Shown here: one piece after another, positions 10,381 to 18,424 of the stretch
Layout of the letters: every line of letters starts with the position of its first letter
Position numbering within the stretch: the stretch's first letter is position 1
Assembly (NCBI RefSeq): GCF_008329605.1
Contig: NZ_NPKO01000011.1
Coordinates: forward strand, 124,001-188,000
Reading direction: 5' to 3'
DNA from: Mycolicibacterium sp. P9-64
GTDB taxonomy: Bacteria; Actinomycetota; Actinomycetes; Mycobacteriales; Mycobacteriaceae
Length of the DNA: 64,000 nucleotides
The notes under the pieces: generated by a model
The model's database searches: none
Told to the model about the DNA's origin: nothing
What the model saw: the letters and a program-made list of their open reading frames with translations, nothing else
Made by a program: the position numbers and the translations under genes

Positions 10381-10566
10381 GCAGCGAAACCCGATGGCAC
10401 GCAGCCAAAAGGCCCTTCGCCGCATCAAGGAATGTTCGATGAGTGCGATTCTCGGCGTACCCACCCGGGTTGGTTCATCTACGCCGGCGCCGCCGACCGG
10501 CTGTTCCATTCGCGCGAAGAGGCCGACCGCATCTGGGAACGAAGAGGCAAACCCAAGGCCACCTTG

Positions 10567-10809
10567 TCATTTGGTGAGTCGATCAATCCGCCGGTTCGCG
10601 CGTTCGTCGGCCTCTCGCTGCTCATCCGCCGTGACGACGATGGCGTCCGAGCCCGGGAACACCGTGGCAACGTGGTCGTCGTCGAGCCAATGAACGACGT
10701 AGGGAGGCGATCCGTCGTCGTTGCGGACGTCGCTGATGAGCCCCCGCCTGTCAGGACGATCCACCGCAAAGCCCTTCACCACCAACCAGTCTCCGACCTT
10801 GGCCTGCAT
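10567..10809 (-). CDS. DUF1918-domain protein
   Basis: The 80-residue protein beginning MQAKVGDWLVVKG carries the complete DUF1918 signature (DRRGLISDV, DGSPPYVVHWLDDDH, ATVFPGSDA). It is a small beta-barrel-like domain common in actinobacteria, often near stress genes, with unknown biochemical function. The start at 10809 is preceded by AAGGGAGAG; the open frame continues to 10836 without a better site. It faces the stress protein at 9499. The 186 bp between them contain no gene I can support. Confidence 0.85.
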   Translation of the reverse strand: MQAKVGDWLVVKGFAVDRPDRRGLISDVRNDDGSPPYVVHWLDDDHVATVFPGSDAIVVTADEQREADERANRRIDRLTK

Positions 10810-10995
10810 TGCATCTCTCCCTTCGTTCAGTGCCATCGCACTCGCCTCGATGAGGCGGTGTGATCACTACCCCGTCGATCCAGGACGACTGATGGCGCCA
10901 ATTTCGACGTGTCGTCAGTTCGTGCGCAATCGAGGATCCGAAGACGGATGCCTCGAGCCGGAGCTGCACGTTTCTCACTCGTCGATCCAGCCGGC

Positions 10996-11448
10996 TCAAT
11001 CCGCTGCGGCCGCGGCGCGCCCGGTGATCGCCTTGGGCGAACAGATCGCCTTGACGAAGTCGACGATGGCATGCTCGGGAAGGTGACGGGCGATGTCGGC
11101 CTCCGTGACGATCCCCACCAAGCGGTGGTCGTCGATGACCGGAATCCGGCGTACCTGATGCTCCTCCATCACCAGCAGCATCGTCTCGACCGAGGCGTCC
11201 GCATCGACGAAGTACACCGCGCCCTCGGCGAGCTCGCCCGCGTGCGTCGCAGCGAGGTCTCGTTCAGCAGCAACGGCTTTCACGACGATGTCACGATCGG
11301 TCAGCATGCCGTGAAGACGGTCGTCGTCACCACAGATCGGCAACGCGCCCACGCCGAGTTCGCACATCTGTTTCGCCGCCTCGAGGAGGTTGGCGTGTTC
11401 GCTCACGCATCTGACGTCGGGACTCATGATGTCGCGTGCGGTGGTCAT
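10996..11448 (-). CDS. hrp1: Hypoxic response protein 1 homologue (two CBS domains)
   Basis: The 150-residue protein begins MTTARDIMSPDV and contains the block GALPICGDDDRLHGMLTDRD, which I recognise from M. tuberculosis Hrp1 (Rv2626c). The blocks MEEHQVRR and RLVGIVTEADIARHLPEHA are also shared. Two CBS motifs form one Bateman module that may bind an adenosyl ligand. Hrp1 is among the most strongly DosR-induced proteins in M. tuberculosis. Here a DosR-like box is found 80 bp upstream. The C-terminus is slightly extended with alanines. Confidence 0.93.
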   Translation of the reverse strand: MTTARDIMSPDVRCVSEHANLLEAAKQMCELGVGALPICGDDDRLHGMLTDRDIVVKAVAAERDLAATHAGELAEGAVYFVDADASVETMLLVMEEHQVRRIPVIDDHRLVGIVTEADIARHLPEHAIVDFVKAICSPKAITGRAAAAAD

Positions 11449-11775
11449 GCTGATCCTCCAGGGTTGGACGGCGCCGACTCGGCGGCCGCTATCGATCCAA
11501 AGGCTAGCCCCGGGTTCTTGAATCGTTTAGGGCCGAAGGACCCTGGGCGCGTGGTCATTCGACCCGTAGAGGCACGCGCGAGCGGGCCCGCGGACCCTCG
11601 ACATTGCCTCCCACCGACGTGATTGACCGGAGGACCACGGGGGCATGAGCGACAGGCAGGTCCTTTGCGGTCACCTGAAGGCCCATGGGCCCTATTCGGT
11701 GCGCATTCTCCGAGGTGGAGTCTAGACAGCACCGTCGAACGAGACCTCGACGGAGACGAAGCGATCGGAGCTCGC
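11449..11775. other. Intergenic region between divergent hrp1 and TetR genes
   Basis: These 327 bp hold the DosR-like box at 11529-11543 and a GC-rich palindrome GGCCCATGGGCCC at about 11682-11694. The open frames that cross the region lack ribosome binding sites and recognisable domains, so I see no further gene here. Confidence 0.5.
11529..11543 (-). promoter_or_regulatory. DosR-box-like site upstream of hrp1
   Basis: AGGGCCGAAGGACCC is a near-palindrome that matches 10 of 14 core positions and 13 of 15 positions of the AGGGCCGAAAGTCCC form. It lies 80 bp upstream of the hrp1 start. The position before a classic DosR target makes this call more credible than the sequence alone. Confidence 0.5.
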
Positions 11776-12441
11776 ATGACAACCACCGTCCGCCACGCTC
11801 GGCCCGACGCCGTCTCACCAGAGTTGACCCTTCGTCAGCGCCTGTGCGAGAAGGCGATTGAGCACTTCGGAAGATTTGGCTTCGACCGGTCGATGCTCGA
11901 GATGTCTTTCGCTACCGATGTCGACCAGGAAGTGCTCCGTGAGTTGTTCGGCTCCATCGAGGGGTTGCGCGCCGCCTGTGACGACTACGTCCAGTCCACT
12001 GTCCGGGCCGCGAAGACGGAGGCGTTGACCTCGCGTGACCCCAGAACCTGGTTCAACGCGCTTGCCGACATCGATTCCTTCGCACCAACCATGTCCTATT
12101 TCGTTCGAACGCTGCAGACGGGCGATGCGACCGGTCGCGAGCTGCTTCAGAAGATGACGGACACCGTCGAAGGCTATCTCGAGGACGCGGTGCGCGCCGG
12201 AACCGTCAAGCCCAGCCACGATCCGAAGGCCCGCGCGCGCTTCCTGGTGCTGTGTGGCGCCGGTGCATTCCTGATGTATCGGCAGATGCACGACGAAACC
12301 AACGACATGGCCGCCGTGCTCCGTGATTACGCCCGCGACGTCTTGATGCCGGCGATGGAGGTCTATACATACGGAATCATGGCCGATGACAACATATATC
12401 GGGCCTTCCTCGCCAACCCTGGACAGGCGTCCGCCGGATGA
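11776..12441 (+). CDS. TetR/AcrR family transcriptional regulator
   Basis: The product is 221 residues. The N-terminal helix-turn-helix spans about residues 18-65 (LRQRLCEKAIEHFGRFGFDRS) with a rather divergent recognition helix. The C-terminal half is an all-helical ligand-binding domain of the TetR type (WFNALADIDSFAPTMSYFVRTL). The ATG at 11776 follows CGGAG; the open frame goes up to 11623 without domain content. It is divergent from hrp1 and 123 bp upstream of the RafH-like gene. Its target is unknown. Confidence 0.75.
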   Translation: MTTTVRHARPDAVSPELTLRQRLCEKAIEHFGRFGFDRSMLEMSFATDVDQEVLRELFGSIEGLRAACDDYVQSTVRAAKTEALTSRDPRTWFNALADIDSFAPTMSYFVRTLQTGDATGRELLQKMTDTVEGYLEDAVRAGTVKPSHDPKARARFLVLCGAGAFLMYRQMHDETNDMAAVLRDYARDVLMPAMEVYTYGIMADDNIYRAFLANPGQASAG

Positions 12442-12514
12442 TCGTCAACCCCTCCTGGTTCGCATGATGAGCGCGAGCGGCACCGGAAGATCCAGGACCA
12501 ACGCCGGGTTCGCG

Positions 12515-12529
12515 ATGACCTTCGACCCT
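12515..12529 (+). promoter_or_regulatory. DosR-box-like site upstream of the RafH-like gene
   Basis: ATGACCTTCGACCCT matches 9 of 14 core positions and 11 of 15 of the GGGACTTTCGGCCCT form. It ends 35 bp before the ATG at 12565, the same spacing as the strong site at 3175 has to its gene. RafH of M. smegmatis is DosR-controlled, which fits. Confidence 0.4.
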
Positions 12530-12564
12530 CTTCGTAGCGTTGGGCCACGCGTTACGAAGTAGCC

Positions 12565-13353
12565 ATGCATACGAAGACAGTCACACCGCAGATAGACGTC
12601 GACGTAACGATTCAAGGCGGCCTCCCCGGCGCAATCGACTACTCGCGGCGCAAGATCGGCGGGCTAGCGAAGTTCACTCATCAACCCGTCGCTCAAGCAC
12701 GTGTGCGGCTGACGAACTACGCCACCAGCGGTCGTCCGGAACCTGTGGTGGCCCAGGCAAATCTCGACCTCAAGAATCGACACATTCGGGCACAAGTGCA
12801 GGCGGCGACCGCATACGAGGCCATCGACATCCTGCAGGACAGGTTGCGGCGAATCCTCGAGCACCGGCCGCGACGCTGGCCGTCGCATGGGCGGTCCCGC
12901 CACGTCATCGGTGAGCATCACGGGCTGCCCGCAGTTCCCCATTGGGGGAACGAGTCCGACGGCGAAATTCGCCGGATCATTCGGCGCAAGTCGTTCACCG
13001 CGCCCCGGCTCAACGTCGACGATGCTGTCGACGAGATTGAGTCGATGGACTACAACTTTCATCTTTTCACCGATGAATCCACGGGCCGTGACAGCGTGCT
13101 CTATCGATCAGGCCCCACTGGCTTCCGGCTGGCGCAGACCGGAACCGCTACGCCCGAGCAGATGGCTCGTATCCACGCGCCGGTCACCGTCAGCACGACG
13201 GCGCCCTCCGAACTCTCCGTAGCGGACGCGGTCGAGCGGATCAACACGCTCGATCTGCCGTTTCTGTTCTTCGTCGATGCCGCTCGCGGCCGCGGCTCCG
13301 TGCTGTATCGACGCTACGACGGGCACTACGGACTCGTATCGCCTGCCGCATGA
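12565..13353 (+). CDS. rafH: RafH-like ribosome hibernation factor with duplicated HPF C-terminal domain
   Basis: This is a 262-residue protein. Residues 1-100 form an HPF/YfiA-like N-terminal domain (beta-alpha-beta pattern, SRRKIGGLAKFTHQPV, ARVRLTNYAT). Residues about 130-200 and 200-262 are two copies of the HPF C-terminal dimerisation domain, each with the pattern DDAVDEIESMDYNFHLF...SVLYR and ADAVERINTLDLPFLFF...SVLYRR. This matches the organisation of the mycobacterial hypoxia factor RafH, a DosR-regulated protein that stabilises resting ribosomes. The ATG is 35 bp behind a DosR-like box. The gene converges on cysQ. Confidence 0.83.
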   Translation: MHTKTVTPQIDVDVTIQGGLPGAIDYSRRKIGGLAKFTHQPVAQARVRLTNYATSGRPEPVVAQANLDLKNRHIRAQVQAATAYEAIDILQDRLRRILEHRPRRWPSHGRSRHVIGEHHGLPAVPHWGNESDGEIRRIIRRKSFTAPRLNVDDAVDEIESMDYNFHLFTDESTGRDSVLYRSGPTGFRLAQTGTATPEQMARIHAPVTVSTTAPSELSVADAVERINTLDLPFLFFVDAARGRGSVLYRRYDGHYGLVSPAA

Positions 13354-13381
13354 GGTGTTCGGCGACAGGTAGACAACCACG

Positions 13382-14125
13382 TCAGCGAGCGGTGACCGCC
13401 AGCACGGCATCGGCCAGCTCGGGTCGGCACACGATGAGGTCGGGTAGCGACACGTCGACCTGGTTGTAGATCAGTGGCGATCCGTCGATGCGGGACGTGA
13501 ACAGACCCGCCGCCCTGGCCACGGCAACCGGTGCCGCCGAGTCCCACTCATACTGACCGCCCGCGTGCACGTAGACATCGGAGATTCCCTGCACGACCGA
13601 CGAGACCTTGGCTCCCGCCGAACCCATTTCGACCAGGACACCGTCGAGCGCATCACGGACGGCCAGGGCCACCGCCGGTGGGCGGGTGCGTGACACGACG
13701 ATCCGCGGGGTCGCGGGAGCGGGTGGCGGCGCGGCGACGTCCGGCGTGGCAAGGGTGACGCCCTGCGCTGGAAGCGCGACCGCACCCGCGACGAGTTCAC
13801 CCGCTTCCCACAGCGCCACGTGCACGGCCCAGTCCTCGCGACCCAGTTCCGAGAACTCGCGGGTGCCGTCGAGCGGGTCGACGATCCACACCCGGTTGGC
13901 GGTCAGCCTGCGGGAGTTGGCCCTTTCTTCCTCGGAGGCCTCTTCGGAGAGCACCGCGTCGTCGGGGCGTTCTGCGGCAAGGGCTTTGATCAGATACTCG
14001 TGAGCGCGCCTGTCCCCGGCGTCCTTGCGCTCGGACGCGGAGGCATCCGCGAACTCGACGCGCACACCGAGCAACAGTTCACCGGCTTCGGTGGCCAGCC
14101 GGGCCGCCAGCTGGTGATCGGTCAC
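13382..14125 (-). CDS. cysQ: 3'(2'),5'-bisphosphate nucleotidase CysQ
   Basis: The 247-residue protein belongs to the inositol monophosphatase fold. Metal-binding motifs are present: LSEEASEEE and VDPLDGTREF, with a C-terminal EWDSAAPVAVARAAG motif. CysQ removes the 3'-phosphate from PAP/PAPS and so tunes sulfate assimilation and sulfolipid supply. The start overlaps the cysNC stop by 4 bp, so it is the last gene of the operon cysD-cysNC-cysQ. Confidence 0.92.
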   Translation of the reverse strand: MTDHQLAARLATEAGELLLGVRVEFADASASERKDAGDRRAHEYLIKALAAERPDDAVLSEEASEEERANSRRLTANRVWIVDPLDGTREFSELGREDWAVHVALWEAGELVAGAVALPAQGVTLATPDVAAPPPAPATPRIVVSRTRPPAVALAVRDALDGVLVEMGSAGAKVSSVVQGISDVYVHAGGQYEWDSAAPVAVARAAGLFTSRIDGSPLIYNQVDVSLPDLIVCRPELADAVLAVTAR

Positions 14126-15972
14126 TTCGGCGCGCTGATCAAGTCGATGACCTGCTGTGCCAGCGCCTCCACCGTTTGATCCGGGGTGAGGCGGAGGTCA
14201 GGCTTCTTCGGCCGCTGATACGGGCTGTCGATGCCCGTGAAGTGGGTGATCTCGCCCGCGCGCGCCTTGGCATAGAGGCCCTTGGGATCTCGGCGTTCGC
14301 AGTCCTCCAGCGGGGTGTCGCAGAACACCTCGAAGAAGTCGTAACCCTGGTCGACGTGCACCTTGCGAGCCAACGCGCGGTGCTCCGCGAGCGGACTGAT
14401 AGCGGGCACCAGAACGATCTGTCCGGAGTCGGCCAGAAGCGTCGCGATGTGGGCCAACCTGCGGAGGTTCTCGGCGCGGTCGGCCATCGAGAAGCCGAGG
14501 TCGGCGTTGAGCCCGTGGCGCAGGTTGTCGCCGTCGAGAACGTACGCGGGACGCCCGCTTTCGAGTAGCTTCTGTTCGACCAGCATGGCCACCGACGACT
14601 TGCCGGAGCCCGATAGGCCGGTGAACCAGATCGTCGATCCCCGCGACAGGCGGTCCTGCGCGGTGACGAGATTCTGGTGCTTGACCGCGTTGGGGCTCGC
14701 CGTGCGCGTCGCTGCGGGCGTGGTGTCGCGCACCATGCCGGCGGCGACGGTGCCGTTGGTGTCCGGGTCGATCAGGATGAACGACCCGATCGCCGCGTTG
14801 CGGGAGTACTCGTCGAGCAGCAACGGCACCTGGGTGCGCAACGTGACGCGGCCAAGTTCGTTGATCTTCAACGCCGTTGCGCTCTTGTCGCGGTGCAGCG
14901 TGTTGACGTCGAGCCGGTAGTCAAGCGCCGTCACCCTGGCGCGGGTGGTTCGAGTGGTCTGCTTGATGACGTAGTCGCGACCCGGTTCGAGCGCTGTGTC
15001 GTCGGCCATCCAACACACCGTCGCGTCGAAGTCCTGCGTGACGTGTGGCTGGTTGTTGGGCCGGGCGATCATGTCGCCGCGCGAGATGTCGATGTCGTCG
15101 GCGAGGCTGATCGACACGGCCATCGACGCGAACGCCTCGTCGAGCGGACCGGTCGGGCCCTCGATCGCGGTGATGCGACTGGTCTTTCCCGCGGGCAGCA
15201 CCACGACCTCGTCACCGGGCCGCATGACACCGCTGGCGATGGTGCCCGCGTAGCTGCGGTGGTCGGCGTGCTCGCGCGTCTGCGGACGGATGACGTACTG
15301 CACGGGGAAGCGCACGTCGACCAGGTTGCGGTCACCGGCGATGTAGACCTCTTCGAGGTGGTTCAGCAGCGCCGGACCCTCGTACCAGGGGGCGACATCC
15401 GACTTGGTGACCACGTTGTCGCCGTTGAGCGCCGACAGCGGAATCGTGGTCACGTCGTGGATGTCGAGGCGTGCGGCGAACGCGTGGAAGTCGTCGCGGA
15501 TCTTCTCGAAGATCTCACGATCCCAGTCGACGAGATCCATCTTGTTGACCGCGAGCACGATGTGCTGGATGCCGAGCAGCGACGCCAGGAACGCGTGCCG
15601 CCGCGACTGCTCCAGCAGCCCGTGTCGGGCGTCGACCAGAACGATCACCAGCTGCGCCGTCGACGCTCCCGTGACCATGTTGCGGGTGTACTGCACATGG
15701 CCCGGAGTGTCGGCGATGATGAATTTCCGCTTGGCGGTGGCGAAGTAGCGGTAGGCGACATCGATCGTGATGCCCTGCTCCCGTTCGGCGCGCAGGCCAT
15801 CGGTGACCAGAGCGAGGTCGGTGTAGTCGTGCCCGCGCTCCTTCGACGTGCGCTCGACCGACGCCAGCTGGTCCTCCATGACCGCCTTGGAGTCGAACAG
15901 CAGTCGCCCGATGAGCGTGGACTTACCGTCGTCCACCGATCCCGCGGTCGCGAGTCGCAACAACGTCGCCAT
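14122..15972 (-). CDS. cysNC: Bifunctional sulfate adenylyltransferase subunit 1 / APS kinase
   Basis: The protein has 616 residues. The N-terminal GTPase half carries GSVDDGKS (11-18), DTPGH (88-92) and NKMD (143-146) and belongs to the EF-Tu-like CysN family. The C-terminal APS kinase half starts near residue 446 with the P-loop GLSGSGKSS at 452-460 and includes LDGDNLRHGLN. With CysD it makes APS using ATP and GTP, then phosphorylates APS to PAPS. The fused arrangement is normal for mycobacteria. Confidence 0.96.
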   Translation of the reverse strand: MATLLRLATAGSVDDGKSTLIGRLLFDSKAVMEDQLASVERTSKERGHDYTDLALVTDGLRAEREQGITIDVAYRYFATAKRKFIIADTPGHVQYTRNMVTGASTAQLVIVLVDARHGLLEQSRRHAFLASLLGIQHIVLAVNKMDLVDWDREIFEKIRDDFHAFAARLDIHDVTTIPLSALNGDNVVTKSDVAPWYEGPALLNHLEEVYIAGDRNLVDVRFPVQYVIRPQTREHADHRSYAGTIASGVMRPGDEVVVLPAGKTSRITAIEGPTGPLDEAFASMAVSISLADDIDISRGDMIARPNNQPHVTQDFDATVCWMADDTALEPGRDYVIKQTTRTTRARVTALDYRLDVNTLHRDKSATALKINELGRVTLRTQVPLLLDEYSRNAAIGSFILIDPDTNGTVAAGMVRDTTPAATRTASPNAVKHQNLVTAQDRLSRGSTIWFTGLSGSGKSSVAMLVEQKLLESGRPAYVLDGDNLRHGLNADLGFSMADRAENLRRLAHIATLLADSGQIVLVPAISPLAEHRALARKVHVDQGYDFFEVFCDTPLEDCERRDPKGLYAKARAGEITHFTGIDSPYQRPKKPDLRLTPDQTVEALAQQVIDLISAPK

Positions 15973-15981
15973 GCTATTTCC

Positions 15982-15999
15982 CCCGTCGCTTCGCTCGCC
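15982..15999. repeat. 18-bp dispersed repeat in the cysD-cysNC gap
   Basis: CCCGTCGCTTCGCTCGCC lies in the 33-bp gap between cysD and cysNC. The same 18 bases occur, in either orientation, at the 3' end of the fused E1 gene (48105-48217, in tandem) and at 63287-63304 inside an LVIVD-repeat gene. Confidence 0.8.
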
Positions 16000-16005
16000 G
16001 AGTCA

Positions 16006-16935
16006 TCAGAAGTAGCCCTCTCGCTTGCGGTCTTCCATGCCTGCCTCGGAGATCCGGTCGTCGGCGCGGGTTGCGCCACGCTCGGTCAGCCGTGACACGG
16101 CGGTCTCGGCGATCACCTCGGACACCGTCCCCGCAATTGACTCGACGCAGCCGGTGCACGTGACGTCGCCGACGGTGCGGAACCGCACGGTCTTCTCGAC
16201 GACCTCTTCCTCCTTGCGCGGCTGCAGGAATTTGTGGACGGCCAGCAGCATTCCGTCGCGCTCGAACACCTTGCGCTGATGCGCGTAGTAGATCGACGGC
16301 AGCTTGATCTTCTCGGCGCCGATGTAGGACCAGATGTCGAACTCGGTCCAGTTCGAGATCGGGAACGCCCGGATGTGCTCACCCTTGTGGTGGCGCCCGT
16401 TGTAGAGGTTCCACAGCTCGGGACGCTGCGCCTTCGGATCCCACTGACCGAACTCGTCGCGGAAGCTGAACACCCGCTCCTTGGCGCGGGCCTTCTCCTC
16501 GTCACGGCGGGCGCCACCGAAGGCGGCGTCGAACTTGTTCTCCCGGATGGCGCGCAGCAGCGTGAACGTTTGCATCGGGTTGCGCGACGGGATGGTCTCC
16601 ACCACTCGGCCGGCATCGATGTCGTCCTGAACCTTGGCCACGACGAGCCGCACGCCGGACTCGGCGACCAACTCATCGCGCGCCTGCAGCACCTCGTCGA
16701 AATTGTGACCGGTGTCGACGTGCATGACCGGGAACGGCAGCCGGCCGGGCCGGAACGCCTTGATGGCCAGGTGCAGCATGACGATCGAGTCCTTGCCGCC
16801 GGAGAACAGCAGCACCGGCCGCTCGAACTCGGCGGCGACCTCGCGGATGATGTGGATGGCCTCGGCCTCCAGCGAGCGCAGATGGCTCAGCTCATAGCGG
16901 GCCGCCTGCGGATCGACGTCTTGGACTGCCGTCAT
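16006..16935 (-). CDS. cysD: Sulfate adenylyltransferase subunit 2 (ATP sulfurylase small subunit)
   Basis: This is a 309-residue PP-loop enzyme with the ATP pyrophosphatase motif LLFSGGKDSIVMLHLA. The block AFGGARRDEEKARAKERVFS and the ending MEDRKREGYF are conserved in CysD. It forms the catalytic subunit with CysN for sulfate adenylation. It is the first gene of the sulfate operon. The 104 bp upstream (16936-17039) are AT-richer than the surroundings and probably hold the promoter; I see no riboswitch fold there. Confidence 0.96.
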   Translation of the reverse strand: MTAVQDVDPQAARYELSHLRSLEAEAIHIIREVAAEFERPVLLFSGGKDSIVMLHLAIKAFRPGRLPFPVMHVDTGHNFDEVLQARDELVAESGVRLVVAKVQDDIDAGRVVETIPSRNPMQTFTLLRAIRENKFDAAFGGARRDEEKARAKERVFSFRDEFGQWDPKAQRPELWNLYNGRHHKGEHIRAFPISNWTEFDIWSYIGAEKIKLPSIYYAHQRKVFERDGMLLAVHKFLQPRKEEEVVEKTVRFRTVGDVTCTGCVESIAGTVSEVIAETAVSRLTERGATRADDRISEAGMEDRKREGYF

Positions 16936-17039
16936 GACTTCACCACTAAGTTGGTAGAGTTAACCGGAATTACAAGCATACCCAGGAATGTAGCCAACGG
17001 GCTTTGCTGTGTCAATGCTCTAGCTGCGGAGGACCGGCG

Positions 17040-17834
17040 TCACGGCCCGATCACCGCACCCAGGTACTTCTGGCTCAACACCGCATACGTTCCGTCGTGC
17101 TGTGCGATGTTGAGCCATTGGTCGATCCACTGCTGCAAGCCGCTGGCGGAGCGCGGAACGAGATAGGCCTTCTGCTCGAAGGTGAACGGGTGGTCCAGAC
17201 TCACGCCGCACAGTTGCCGGTCTTGACTTGTTTCCCAGCGGATTTCGCTGGCGTCGGTGATCATGACGTCGGCTGCATTGCCGGTGAGCTGCCCGAAGAT
17301 CGTGTTGTTGTCCGGATAGGTCACGACCTGCGCATTGTGCAGACGTTCCCCGTCGAAGTCGGCATTCGTACCGCCGGGATTGACCACCACCCGGACACCT
17401 GGCCGATCGATGTCGCCGAGCGTCTGAAACTTCCAGACGTCTGCGCACCGGACGATGGCCGCCTTTCCATCGCGCAGGTAGGGCGCGCTGTAGACGGCCT
17501 GGGTGGCGCGCTTGAGCGTGATGCTGATTCCGCCCATCGCGACGTCGCACTTGGTGTCCAGATCGCCGATCAGATTCGCCCACGTCGTCGGCTCCAGATC
17601 CAGCCGAACTCCCATCCGCGCGGCCATGTCGTGAGCCATGTCGATGTCGAGCCCACTCCAATCCCCCGACGCGCTGCGATGGGTGAACGGGCGGTAGTCG
17701 CCCGTACTACAGACCCGGACCACGCCGCTGTGCAGGACGTGCTGCAGACCAGCCGTGGTGGCAGGCGTCGTCGAGCTGCACGCCGCAGCGAAGCCCACCA
17801 GCACGACCAAAGCGGAGAACACAGCCGACCTCAT
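17040..17834 (-). CDS. Family 3 solute-binding lipoprotein, cyclohexadienyl-dehydratase-like
   Basis: The protein is 264 residues from the ATG at 17834, which follows GGAGG. A lipoprotein signal ends with VGFAAAC, so it should be attached to the outer face of the membrane. The mature part is a periplasmic-binding fold of family 3, starting VLHSGVVRVCSTGDYRPFT. The TGDYRPF block is typical of the PheC-like cyclohexadienyl/arogenate dehydratase subgroup, so an enzymatic role is possible as well as amino acid binding. No ABC permease or ATPase is next to it. It is divergent from the thioesterase gene across a 67-bp gap with a palindrome. Confidence 0.75.
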   Translation of the reverse strand: MRSAVFSALVVLVGFAAACSSTTPATTAGLQHVLHSGVVRVCSTGDYRPFTHRSASGDWSGLDIDMAHDMAARMGVRLDLEPTTWANLIGDLDTKCDVAMGGISITLKRATQAVYSAPYLRDGKAAIVRCADVWKFQTLGDIDRPGVRVVVNPGGTNADFDGERLHNAQVVTYPDNNTIFGQLTGNAADVMITDASEIRWETSQDRQLCGVSLDHPFTFEQKAYLVPRSASGLQQWIDQWLNIAQHDGTYAVLSQKYLGAVIGP

Positions 17835-17861
17835 CCATTCATCCTCCACGTCGCGGGTCGG

Positions 17862-17876
17862 TTACCCCTCGGGTAA
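17862..17876. promoter_or_regulatory. Palindrome between divergent lipoprotein and thioesterase genes
   Basis: TTACCCCTCGGGTAA has two perfect 6-bp arms (TTACCC/GGGTAA) around 3 bases. It sits centrally in the divergent gap and is a plausible operator for one or both genes. The cognate regulator is not known. Confidence 0.4.
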
Positions 17877-17901
17877 TTGATCGGCCTCAGATACTTGAAA
17901 C

Positions 17902-18327
17902 ATGTCACTTCCCGCAGAGACCATGACCGGCGCCGAGATCATGGCGCAGTTCATCCCGCAGTCACCATTCGTCGCCAAGCTCGGCATCGTCGCCGACGTC
18001 CTCGACGGCGACGAGGTGCGGCTCCGGATGCCCTGGGATCCGACCAACGTCACGCTCGGCGACATGGTGCACGGCGGCGCGATCGCAGCCCTCGCCGACG
18101 TCACCGTGATGGCCGCGGCGTGGGCGGGCGTCGAATCCGCCCCATCGCTGCGCGGCGTCACCGTCTCGATGTCGATGCAGTTCCTCGCCCCCGCCCGTGC
18201 GACCGACTTGATCGGCGTTGGCCGCGTGCTTCGGCAGGGCAGGTCGCTGGTCAGCTGTGACGTGGAGGTGGTCACGCCTAGCGGCGACATCGTCGCCAAG
18301 GCGATTGCGACCTACAAGGTGGGGTGA
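17902..18327 (+). CDS. PaaI-family hotdog thioesterase
   Basis: The product is 141 residues with the hotdog-fold signature VHGGAIAALADVTVMAAAW and the following strand LRGVTVSMSMQFLAPA. Members hydrolyse acyl-CoA thioesters; the substrate class cannot be told. The ATG at 17902 is used although in-frame ATGs follow at residues 8 and 14. It is divergent from the family 3 binding protein and converges on the alcohol dehydrogenase. Confidence 0.85.
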   Translation: MSLPAETMTGAEIMAQFIPQSPFVAKLGIVADVLDGDEVRLRMPWDPTNVTLGDMVHGGAIAALADVTVMAAAWAGVESAPSLRGVTVSMSMQFLAPARATDLIGVGRVLRQGRSLVSCDVEVVTPSGDIVAKAIATYKVG

Positions 18328-18345
18328 TTTCGCCTGCGCGACACC

Positions 18346-18401
18346 GACTGTGCGATCTCATCCGCCCGCCCCGGCGAGTCGCGGATGAATCCGCACGTTC
18401 G
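18346..18401. repeat. 56-nt dispersed hairpin repeat, copy 1
   Basis: This sequence and the copy at 22579-22634 agree in 51 of 56 bases. The unit contains TGCG..CATCCGC near one end and GCGGATG..CGCA near the other, which can pair into a long imperfect hairpin. This copy sits between two converging genes and could act as a transcription terminator. Confidence 0.75.
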
Positions 18402-18424
18402 ATCCCGAGCCCGCGGCCGAGGCG

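Noticed and set aside
10432..10566. Possible short reading frame (starts MFDECDSRRTHPGWF) between the second stress protein and the DUF1918 gene
   Set aside because: It continues antisense into the DUF1918 gene, has no properly spaced ribosome binding site and no recognisable domain. It could be a remnant but I cannot support it.
10909..11622. 237-codon plus-strand frame opposite hrp1
   Set aside because: hrp1 on the minus strand is unmistakable; this frame has no start signal or domain.
16936..17039. Riboswitch upstream of cysD
   Set aside because: The leader is short and I could not find conserved aptamer elements; a plain promoter region is more likely.
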